Shown here: positions 1 to 6,906 of the stretch, one piece after another
Numbering within the stretch: position 1 is the first letter of the stretch
Layout of the letters: every line of letters starts with the position of its first letter
DNA from: Terriglobia bacterium
GTDB taxonomy: Bacteria; Acidobacteriota; Terriglobia; UBA7540
Length of the DNA stretch: 18,867 nt
NCBI GenBank assembly: GCA_030040515.1
Contig: JASHTO010000089.1
Coordinates: 1-18,867 of the forward strand
Direction of reading: 5' to 3'
The notes under the pieces: model-generated
The model's input: the letters and a program-made list of their open reading frames with translations, nothing else
Databases searched by the model: none
What the model was told of the DNA's origin: nothing
Program-made: the position numbers and the translations under genes

Positions 1-2828
1 TTAATGCGGGAACCATCGAGCGAATGTTGGGCCACTATCTGAACCTCCTGAAAGCGGTCGCGGAAAACCCCGAACGCCCCATTTCCCGGTTGCCTTTGCT
101 CACCCTCGGAGAGCGCGAGCAAATCCTCGTGGATTGGAACAAAACTTCCCGGCCATATCCGCAATCCACCGTCCAGGAATTATTCGAGAGGCAGGCAGAG
201 TCCAGCCCTGACGCCGTTGCGCTGATTTTCGGGGATGAGAAGCTGTCCTACGCGGAGCTGAACCGCCGGGCCAATTTGCTGGCACACCGCCTGAGAGAAT
301 TGGGAGTTCAGGCCGAGGTGAAAGTCGGCATCCATTTGGACCGGTCATTCGACCTGGTGATCGGGCTGCTGGGAATCCTTAAAGCAGGGGGCGTCTACGT
401 CCCCCTCGATGTCGAGACTCCTCAGGACCGCATGACCTTCATGGTTCAGGACTCGGGCATCCGGGTTTTGCTGACCCACACCGATTTCCTTCATCGATTA
501 CCCGCCACGTGGGCGAACACGCTTTGCCTCGATTCTTTCAACTTCACGCCCGCGCAACCCTCGCAGAACCTTTCGAGCGGCGCCACGCCGGACAACCTGG
601 CCTACGTCATCTACACCAGCGGTTCGACGGGGGAACCGAAAGGCGTGGAGATTCCGCACCGGGGAATTGCGCGCCTGCTCTTCGGACAGGAATTTATCCA
701 ACTCGGCGCGGATGATGTAATCCTCCCCACCGCGCCGGCGGCATTTGACCTCTCTACCTTCGAAATCTGGGGGCCACTCCTGCACGGCGGCCGCTGCGTG
801 CTGCTGCCCGGCAAAGTCGCCACCGCGAGTGACATCGGCGAGGCCATCCGAAAGCACCAAGTCACCACACTCTGGTTAACCAGCACGCTTTTCAACGCCA
901 TGATCACCGACACGCCGGAGGTCCTTGCCCCGCTTCGGCGCCTTATCGTGGGCGGCGAGGCGCTCTCCGTTTCCCACATCTGCCGCGCCCAGCAGCTCCT
1001 GCCGAAAGTTGAGCTCATCAACGGCTATGGTCCCACCGAGGCCACCACGTTTGCTGCGACTTACCGGATTCCCAGGGATACGAACCCCGACGCAGCTTCC
1101 ATTCCGATTGGAAAGCCGATTGCCAATACACAGGCTTTCATTCTCGATCAGCATCTCGAACCGGTTCCCATCGGAGTGCCGGGAGAGCTTTATCTCGGCG
1201 GACCCGGGCTGGCTCGAGGCTATCTAAATCAGCCCGAATTCACCGCCCGGAAGTTCATTCCGAACCCCTGGGGCGTGGGCAAGGGAGAACGCATTTACCA
1301 AACCGGCGATCGGGCCCGATGGTTGGCCGACGGAAACATCGAGTTTCTGGGGCGAAATGACCACCAGGTCAAGATCCGCGGCTTTCGAGTCGAATTGGGG
1401 GAGATTGAAAGAGTTCTGGCATGGCACCCGGAAATCCAAGCGGCGGTGGCGGTTTTGACCGAACGCCCGGACATCGGCAAACAGATCGTTGCCTACGCCG
1501 TCTCGCGAAACGGACATCAGCCTTCGGACCACGAACTGCGCGCCTACTTAAAGGGCAAGCTGCCCAGCTACATGGTGCCCTCGGATTTTATCTTCCTTGA
1601 GGCTTTGCCGGTAACCTCCAGCGGCAAGGTACAGCGACGCGCCCTGCCGGCGCCGCCAGCAGGGGCTACCCAGACCCAGAGGCAAATCGTTTCCCCCCGC
1701 GATCGCGTGGAAGACGAGCTGGTGAGGATCTGGGAAGCCTTGCTGGGAAAAAGCCCCATTAGCATCCGGGACAATTTCTACGATCTGGGTGGTCATTCGC
1801 TCCTGGCGGTTCGCTCCGTTGCCGCCATCGAGCGGACTTTTGGCAAGAAACTGCCCCTTTCCGCGCTCATCAACGCCCCGACGATTGAACAGTTGGCCGC
1901 TATTTTGAAAGACCATCGCCCGGCTCAACCTTCCTCGGTGGTGGCTATTCAATCGGGCGGCACAAAGCCGCCCCTCTTCTGTGTGCACGGAGGCGGCGGG
2001 GAGGTCCTGAGGTTCATCCCTCTGGCTCACGCCTTGGGCCCGGATCAGCCATTCTACGGCCTGCGTTTCCCGGAGTTCGACGGCATGCTCTCCCAGGTCA
2101 CGATTGGTCTGCTCGCCCAAAGGTATGTCGAGGAAATTTGCCGGGTGCAGCCTGATGGACCGTACTACCTTTCCGGCGCGTCATTTGGCGGACTCGTGGC
2201 GCTGGAAATGGCCAGGCAATTGAAACAACAGGGCCGCGAAGTTGCCCTCCTGGTTCTGTTTGATACTGCCAACCCCGCCTTCTACCACACTTTGTCTCTC
2301 ATGGAGTCCCTGAAATACCGCGTGCAACGCCTCGGGGGCAAACTCCGCTACCTCGGAGGAACCCTCTGGCGTGCGACTCCCGGCAACAAGCTTCGAATGC
2401 TGGGCCAAACAGCAAGCTCCTTGAGAAAACGCATTTCCTACTCAGCCTGGGACGTCACCTACCGCTATTTCTTCTGGAGGCAGCGCCCCGTACCGGTCCG
2501 ACTGCGGGACAACCTGAAACTCTTTTCTGCCCTGGCCAAGGCGCACCGGCCACAGCCTTACGACGGGCTCATAACTCTTTTCAAGGCGGTGGAGCAAAGC
2601 GCGGAATTCGGCCCCGATCCGAGTTTGGGTTGGGCCTCCGTCGCCCGACAGGGTGTGGATGTCCATGAGGTCCCCGGCGATCACATGACCATTCTCGACG
2701 AACCACGAGTAGCCACGCTTGCAGACCGCCTGCGAGCGTGCATCGACATTGCCCAAATGGCGAGTTCAAAACCGCAACCGGTTCGAGAAGTTCCGGAATT
2801 GCATGCGGCAGAAGGGAGACTTGCGTGA
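1..2828 (+). CDS. Nonribosomal peptide synthetase, terminal module (C-end, A, PCP, TE); 5' partial
   Basis: This is the end of an NRPS; it selects and loads one amino acid, adds it to the peptide and releases the product. The frame is open leftwards from the ATG at 24 to base 3 (reading NAGTIER), and the first 40 residues match the end of a condensation domain, so the ATG at 24 is internal and the gene starts outside the window. Counting from that Met: adenylation about 45-545 with A3 YTSGSTGEPKG (197-207), A5 NGYGPTE (333-339), A7 YQTGDRARW (425-433) and A10 Lys in SSGKVQ; carrier 560-632 with LGGHSLL, phosphopantetheine Ser592; type I thioesterase about 645-905 with GASFG Ser720, Asp747 and His887. 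Read against GrsA the pocket is D-L-F-W-I-G-G-T-F-K, one change from the known Val code DAFWIGGTFK, so Val or a similar aliphatic residue is plausible but unproven. The stop overlaps the next start (TGATG). The thioesterase means this is the last module of the assembly line. Confidence 0.95.
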   Translation, partial: NAGTIERMLGHYLNLLKAVAENPERPISRLPLLTLGEREQILVDWNKTSRPYPQSTVQELFERQAESSPDAVALIFGDEKLSYAELNRRANLLAHRLRELGVQAEVKVGIHLDRSFDLVIGLLGILKAGGVYVPLDVETPQDRMTFMVQDSGIRVLLTHTDFLHRLPATWANTLCLDSFNFTPAQPSQNLSSGATPDNLAYVIYTSGSTGEPKGVEIPHRGIARLLFGQEFIQLGADDVILPTAPAAFDLSTFEIWGPLLHGGRCVLLPGKVATASDIGEAIRKHQVTTLWLTSTLFNAMITDTPEVLAPLRRLIVGGEALSVSHICRAQQLLPKVELINGYGPTEATTFAATYRIPRDTNPDAASIPIGKPIANTQAFILDQHLEPVPIGVPGELYLGGPGLARGYLNQPEFTARKFIPNPWGVGKGERIYQTGDRARWLADGNIEFLGRNDHQVKIRGFRVELGEIERVLAWHPEIQAAVAVLTERPDIGKQIVAYAVSRNGHQPSDHELRAYLKGKLPSYMVPSDFIFLEALPVTSSGKVQRRALPAPPAGATQTQRQIVSPRDRVEDELVRIWEALLGKSPISIRDNFYDLGGHSLLAVRSVAAIERTFGKKLPLSALINAPTIEQLAAILKDHRPAQPSSVVAIQSGGTKPPLFCVHGGGGEVLRFIPLAHALGPDQPFYGLRFPEFDGMLSQVTIGLLAQRYVEEICRVQPDGPYYLSGASFGGLVALEMARQLKQQGREVALLVLFDTANPAFYHTLSLMESLKYRVQRLGGKLRYLGGTLWRATPGNKLRMLGQTASSLRKRISYSAWDVTYRYFFWRQRPVPVRLRDNLKLFSALAKAHRPQPYDGLITLFKAVEQSAEFGPDPSLGWASVARQGVDVHEVPGDHMTILDEPRVATLADRLRACIDIAQMASSKPQPVREVPELHAAEGRLA

Positions 2829-3664
2829 TGGAAATAGGAGACTTGATTTGCGACTGGCGGGTTCCTCCGGGAAAAGTGGATCTGCCTCCCAACACCGTTC
2901 ATCTTTGGGGCGTAACCTTAAAGCGGGCGTCGCCATACTTGGAAGAACTGCGTGAGATGCTGTCCGCGGACGAGCGCGCCAAGGCCAGGCGAATTCATTT
3001 CGCGACGGATCGTGACGGTTTCGTTGCCGTCCGCGGCGCCCTTCGGGACATTCTCAGCCGCTATCACCCGCTGCCACCCTCTGAACTCGGTTTTTCCTAT
3101 GGCCAATACGGGAAACCCGCACTGCCGCCGTCGGCCGGAGCCCCTCCGCTCAGTTTTAATTCCTCGCGCTCGGGTGAGTGGGGCCTTATCGCCGTGACTC
3201 GCACCCACTCCGTGGGAATTGACATTGAATTAATCAAATCGTGTGAGGATTACCCTGCCGTCGCCGCGAATTTCTTCTCTCCGCCGGAGATCCGGGCTTT
3301 AAGCGCCCTTCCCCGGGAGCTTCAACCTCACTCCTTCTTGAAATGTTGGACTCGCAAAGAAGCAGTTTCGAAAGCTTTAGGAATCGGCTTCTCGCTGGAG
3401 TGGACCGCCTTCGATTCTTCGCCGGTTCCCCCGGAGCGAGTCCAGGTAGCGAACCACGGCAACTCGAAACTATCGTTGTACAGTTTCATCGTTGCGCCAG
3501 GATACATCGGCGCCCTTGCCTTCGATGGTGTGAACCCCGCCATTAAGTTCTGGGCCTGGCCTGGGCCGGCGTGTTCGAGTTTTTCCACGCGAGATGGAAC
3601 GATTGCAGCCCCTTTTACTGCGCCTTCGATTCGTCCGGTATGGCCAAATGAGGTGGCGAGATGA
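2828..3664 (+). CDS. 4'-phosphopantetheinyl transferase, Sfp superfamily
   Basis: Transfers phosphopantetheine from CoA to the serine of carrier domains, most likely the two PCPs encoded on either side; cytoplasmic. The 278-residue length is usual for Sfp/EntD-type enzymes. Motifs: VGIDIE (129-134) with the metal ligands Asp132 and Glu134, and CWTRKEAVSKALGIGF (173-188) with Glu178 and Lys182. The upstream motif, usually FNLSHS, reads FNSSRS (110-115), so the usual CoA-contacting His (His90 in Sfp) is Arg114. The frame is open further upstream, to an ATG at 2738 inside the NRPS, but the ATG at 2828 overlaps the NRPS stop as TGATG and has AAGGGAG upstream, so it is preferred. The stop overlaps the next start as ATGA. 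The C-terminal 35 residues are Pro/Ser-rich and match no motif I recognise. Confidence 0.93.
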   Translation: MEIGDLICDWRVPPGKVDLPPNTVHLWGVTLKRASPYLEELREMLSADERAKARRIHFATDRDGFVAVRGALRDILSRYHPLPPSELGFSYGQYGKPALPPSAGAPPLSFNSSRSGEWGLIAVTRTHSVGIDIELIKSCEDYPAVAANFFSPPEIRALSALPRELQPHSFLKCWTRKEAVSKALGIGFSLEWTAFDSSPVPPERVQVANHGNSKLSLYSFIVAPGYIGALAFDGVNPAIKFWAWPGPACSSFSTRDGTIAAPFTAPSIRPVWPNEVAR

Positions 3665-5565
3665 CAAACCCCTTCTTGAATCCCCCCCTTTCGGGTTCGA
3701 CTGTTTCCACGGAGTTCGTTCCGAAGGTCTGTCCGGAGGAACAACTCAGCCGGAATGCGCCCTGGCAGGTTCCTCCCTCGGGAAACTCCGTCCCCCAATT
3801 GGTGGCCGGGTATGCGGAGGCATCCGGTGAATCCCTGGCCATTGTCGATGACACGAAAATCATGACCTATCGACAAATGCATAACCGCGCCAGTGAATTG
3901 GCCCGGCATCTTAAGTTCCAGGGAGTCGGCCCGGAAGTCGTTGTTGGCCTCTGCGTGGAACGATCCCTGGCGATGATTGTGGGCGCGCTCGGGATCCTCA
4001 TGGCGGGAGGAGCTTACCTTCCCTTGGATCCGGCATACCCCAGGGAACGCCTGGCCTGGATGCTGGAGGACGCGCAGCCGAAACTGCTGGTGACCCGTGA
4101 GAGTTATTCCAGGATTCTACCGGAGCGAATCTGCAAACAGCTTCACTTGGACAGTCGAGGGAAAGTCGAGGGGGACGTCGGCAATTCCACACTTGCGCCG
4201 CCCTCCACGATTAGACCGGATCATCTTGCCTACGTCATCTACACTTCGGGATCCACGGGGACGCCGAAGGGCGTGGAGATAACCCATGGCAGCTTGCTGA
4301 ATCTGGTGAAATGGCATCAGAAAGCCTTTGAATTGAAGCCAGCGGACCGTGCGACGCAGCTTGCCAGCCCGGGATTCGACGCGGCCGTCTGGGAGATTTG
4401 GCCCTACCTCACCATGGGCGCGAGCATTTTTCTGCCAGAGAATTCCCTGCGCTCCGATCCTGAAGGGCTTCGCGACTGGCTATTGAGGCAGCAGATTACC
4501 ATCAGCTTTGTTCCCACTCCCCTGGCAGAGCGCATGATTTCGCTCCCCTGGCCCCCCGAGGCGCCCCTTCGTATCATGCTGACCGGTGGCGACAAACTGC
4601 ATCATTATCCGCCCTCCACTCTGCCCTTCACCCTGGTGAACAACTACGGCCCGACGGAATACACGGTCGTCACAACGTCGGGGATCGTTCCGCCGGTGGA
4701 TCATCCCTGTGCGTCTCCGGCCATCGGCCGTCCGATCAGCAATACCCAGGTTTATATCCTCAATCAGGAATTACATCAGGTCCCCATCGGAGAGCCGGGG
4801 GAAATTTATATTGGCGGCGCAGGCTTGGCGCGCGGCTACAGAAACCAGCCCCACCTCACGGACCAGCGATTCGTTTCCATCCCCTTGGGTGGCGAACAGC
4901 CGGACCGCTTATATCGGACGGGGGATCGCGCCCGGTGGCTGCCCAACGGCCAACTGGAGTACCTGGGGAGAGTGGACGAGCAGATTAAGGTTCGCGGCTT
5001 CCGCATTGAGCCCAACGAAATCACCGCCGTGCTGGACGCTCACCCTTCCCTCGAAGCCAGCGTCGCCGTGGCGCGCCCCGGCGAGACAGGCGAGAACATC
5101 CTGACGGCTTATGTGGTCATTCGAGATGACGAGCCCGTGACCGCGAGCACCCTGCGCGACCTTCTGCTTTCGAAACTGCCGGAATACATGGTTCCCTCGG
5201 TTTTTGTGCGGCTGGAATCCCTGCCGGAAACCCCCAACGGCAAAGTGGATCGCGCCGCGTTGCCCGAACCCGATGCCACCAACATCCTGCGCGACGCTGC
5301 CTCCCCGCCTCCATCCACCCCGGTCGAAAAGGAGGTGGCGGCGATGGTCGCTTCTTTGTTGCAAATGGAAAGCGTCGCCCGGGACGACAACTTTTTCCTG
5401 CTGGGCGGACATTCCTTGCTGGGAACACAGCTTATTGCCCGAATACGCGAAAAGTTTTCCGTGGAATTCAATATCGCAGCTTTGTTCGATCATCCCACCG
5501 TGGCGGAGATTGCGGCGGAGATCGATCGAATGGATCATCCGGCAGTAAACCTGCCGGCAAGATAG
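3661..5565 (+). CDS. Stand-alone NRPS adenylation-carrier (A-PCP) protein
   Basis: Activates an amino acid with ATP and holds it as a thioester on its own carrier domain. The 634 residues contain an N-terminal linker (1-45), adenylation domain 46-540 with A3 YTSGSTGTPKG (194-204), A5 NNYGPTE (327-333), A7 YRTGDRARW (418-426), A8 near 437-453 and A10 Lys in PNGKVD, and a carrier 555-625 with LGGHSLL and Ser585. There is no condensation, epimerase or thioesterase domain, so the loaded residue must be passed on or modified in trans. Pocket positions read against GrsA give D-A-W-S-L-G-N-V-V-K, one substitution (Phe to Ser at position 278) from the Leu code DAWFLGNVVK; a Leu-like or somewhat larger hydrophobic substrate is a guess. 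The start overlaps the PPTase stop (ATGA), and a P450 gene follows after 44 nt. Known A-PCP plus P450 pairs such as NovH/NovI make beta-hydroxy amino acids on the carrier, which is the likely role here. Confidence 0.93.
   Translation: MTNPFLNPPLSGSTVSTEFVPKVCPEEQLSRNAPWQVPPSGNSVPQLVAGYAEASGESLAIVDDTKIMTYRQMHNRASELARHLKFQGVGPEVVVGLCVERSLAMIVGALGILMAGGAYLPLDPAYPRERLAWMLEDAQPKLLVTRESYSRILPERICKQLHLDSRGKVEGDVGNSTLAPPSTIRPDHLAYVIYTSGSTGTPKGVEITHGSLLNLVKWHQKAFELKPADRATQLASPGFDAAVWEIWPYLTMGASIFLPENSLRSDPEGLRDWLLRQQITISFVPTPLAERMISLPWPPEAPLRIMLTGGDKLHHYPPSTLPFTLVNNYGPTEYTVVTTSGIVPPVDHPCASPAIGRPISNTQVYILNQELHQVPIGEPGEIYIGGAGLARGYRNQPHLTDQRFVSIPLGGEQPDRLYRTGDRARWLPNGQLEYLGRVDEQIKVRGFRIEPNEITAVLDAHPSLEASVAVARPGETGENILTAYVVIRDDEPVTASTLRDLLLSKLPEYMVPSVFVRLESLPETPNGKVDRAALPEPDATNILRDAASPPPSTPVEKEVAAMVASLLQMESVARDDNFFLLGGHSLLGTQLIARIREKFSVEFNIAALFDHPTVAEIAAEIDRMDHPAVNLPAR
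5539..5557 (+). repeat. GC-rich 7-bp inverted repeat at the 3' end of the A-PCP gene
   Basis: CCGGCAG (5539-5545) and CTGCCGG (5551-5557) are perfect complements around the 5-nt loop TAAAC, just before the A-PCP stop codon. A second short hairpin, CGGGG-GAG-CCCCG (5580-5592), lies in the gap before the P450 gene. Neither is followed by a T run, so this is not a standard intrinsic terminator. It could slow transcription or protect an mRNA end between the A-PCP and P450 cistrons, or have no role. Confidence 0.35.
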
Positions 5566-5595
5566 GCGTCAACTCGCCGCGGGGGAGCCCCGGAG

Positions 5596-5602
5596 AAAAG
5601 GA
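5596..5602 (+). promoter_or_regulatory. Ribosome binding site that favours the GTG start of the P450 gene
   Basis: AAAAGGA lies 7 nt before the GTG at 5610. The next in-frame ATG, at 5631, has only a weak AGGG nearby, so the GTG start, seven residues longer, is preferred. Confidence 0.6.
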
Positions 5603-5609
5603 AATCACA

Positions 5610-6848
5610 GTGGCGACGATTGCAGGGCCGATGACCGAAAAGTCCGACCCTTCTCTTAGCCTCTATCACCTCTTCAAACCCGAAGTGCTGGCGGATCCTT
5701 ATCCGCTGTACCGCCGGCTTCGCACGGAGGATCCGGTTCACTGGGACCCCTTCCTGCACACTTGGGTGGTCACACGTTATCGCGATGTGGTTTCGGTGCT
5801 GCATGATTTTTCCGCTCAACGGACCCCCACAACGGACCAACTCGCCTCGCTGCGATTATCCCAATTGTCTCCGGTTGCGCAGTTGATGGTGAAGCAGATG
5901 CTTTTTCTGGATCCTCCCGCGCACACGCGCATCCGGAACCTGGCAACCCTGGCCTTCGCTCCGCAGCGAGTTCGTGCCCTCCGCCCGCATATTCAGGAAA
6001 TTGCCGAGCGTCTTCTGGACGCGGTGCAATCCCGCGGCGACATGGATGTGATTGCCGATTTCGCCGCTCCTCTGCCCGCCATCGTAACGGCGGAAATGCT
6101 GGGAATGCCGATCGCCGATCACGTGCAACTGAAAAGCTGGTCGGCGGATTTTGCAGAAATTCTCGGAAATTTCCAACATAACCCCGGCCGCGCCGCGCGC
6201 GTCCTGGCCGCTGTCGAAGGCATGACAACGTACTTCCGGTCGGCGATCGCACGGCTCAAAGTTCACCCGCGGGAGGGACTGGTCCATTCCCTCATGACCG
6301 CGGAGGTCGATGGCGACCGCTTCACGGAAGAAGAAATCATCGCCAACACCATCATCACCATGGTGGGAGGGCAGGAAACCACAACCAACCTGATTGGGAA
6401 CGGGCTGCTGACGCTGCTGCGCCACCCCGAAGCGATGGAACGGTTGCGTTCCGAGCCCGCCCTGCTGCCCTCCGCCGTCGAAGAGCTGTTGCGCTACGAA
6501 GCGCCCAGCCAGCATACGGCTCGGCTGGCCGCCCAAGATGTCGATCTCGGGGGAAAACTTATCCGAAAACGGCAGGCGGTGATTGCCGTAATGGGCGCGG
6601 CGAATCGCGACCCGGAGAGATTTCCTGACCCGGACCGCCTTGACCTAGCCCGGGAGGACAACCGGCATCTGGCTTTTGGCTGGGCGGCGCATTTTTGTTT
6701 TGGCGCGGCACTGGCCAGGATCGAAGGCCAGATTGCCTTTGCGACAATCCTCCGGCGCATGCCAAACCTGGCATTCCATCCGGCCCCGCTGGTTTGGCGG
6801 TGCAACCTGGGGCTCCGTGGCTTGGAAGCGCTGCCCGTAACGTTTTGA
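5610..6848 (+). CDS. Cytochrome P450, probable tailoring oxygenase of the NRPS cluster
   Basis: A soluble bacterial P450 of 412 residues, the usual length for the CYP107-like class, that would use electrons from a ferredoxin partner not encoded here. Visible motifs: C-helix DPPAHTRIR (101-109), I-helix GGQETT (253-258) for oxygen activation, ExxR as Glu292-Arg295, and the heme loop FGWAAHFCFG (356-365) with the cysteinate ligand Cys363. The second Gly of the usual FGxGxHxC loop is Ala359. No membrane anchor is seen. It lies 44 nt after the A-PCP gene on the same strand, so the inferred substrate is the amino acid tethered to that carrier, as for NovI/NikQ-type beta-hydroxylases; oxidation of the finished peptide is the alternative. 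The sequence alone does not set the oxidation site. Confidence 0.93.
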   Translation: MATIAGPMTEKSDPSLSLYHLFKPEVLADPYPLYRRLRTEDPVHWDPFLHTWVVTRYRDVVSVLHDFSAQRTPTTDQLASLRLSQLSPVAQLMVKQMLFLDPPAHTRIRNLATLAFAPQRVRALRPHIQEIAERLLDAVQSRGDMDVIADFAAPLPAIVTAEMLGMPIADHVQLKSWSADFAEILGNFQHNPGRAARVLAAVEGMTTYFRSAIARLKVHPREGLVHSLMTAEVDGDRFTEEEIIANTIITMVGGQETTTNLIGNGLLTLLRHPEAMERLRSEPALLPSAVEELLRYEAPSQHTARLAAQDVDLGGKLIRKRQAVIAVMGAANRDPERFPDPDRLDLAREDNRHLAFGWAAHFCFGAALARIEGQIAFATILRRMPNLAFHPAPLVWRCNLGLRGLEALPVTF

Positions 6849-6894
6849 TCCCAAGGTGAAACGGCAGTCTCTACTTACCATTTGCAATTTCCAT

Positions 6895-6900
6895 GAGGAA
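6895..6900 (+). promoter_or_regulatory. Ribosome binding site that fixes the start of the secreted lipoprotein gene
   Basis: GAGGAA lies 6 nt before the ATG at 6907. The frame is open back to an ATG at 6856, but starting there would put 17 extra residues in front of a clear lipoprotein signal peptide and has no comparable binding site. Confidence 0.7.
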
Positions 6901-6906
6901 TCGAAG

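Noticed and set aside
24..26. ATG at 24 as the true NRPS start
   Set aside because: The frame is open to the window edge and the first residues are the interior of a condensation domain end, so the gene begins outside the window.
2738..2827. Upstream start for the PPTase inside the NRPS gene
   Set aside because: The extra 30 residues have no family match, and the ATG at 2828 has a good binding site and a TGATG overlap.
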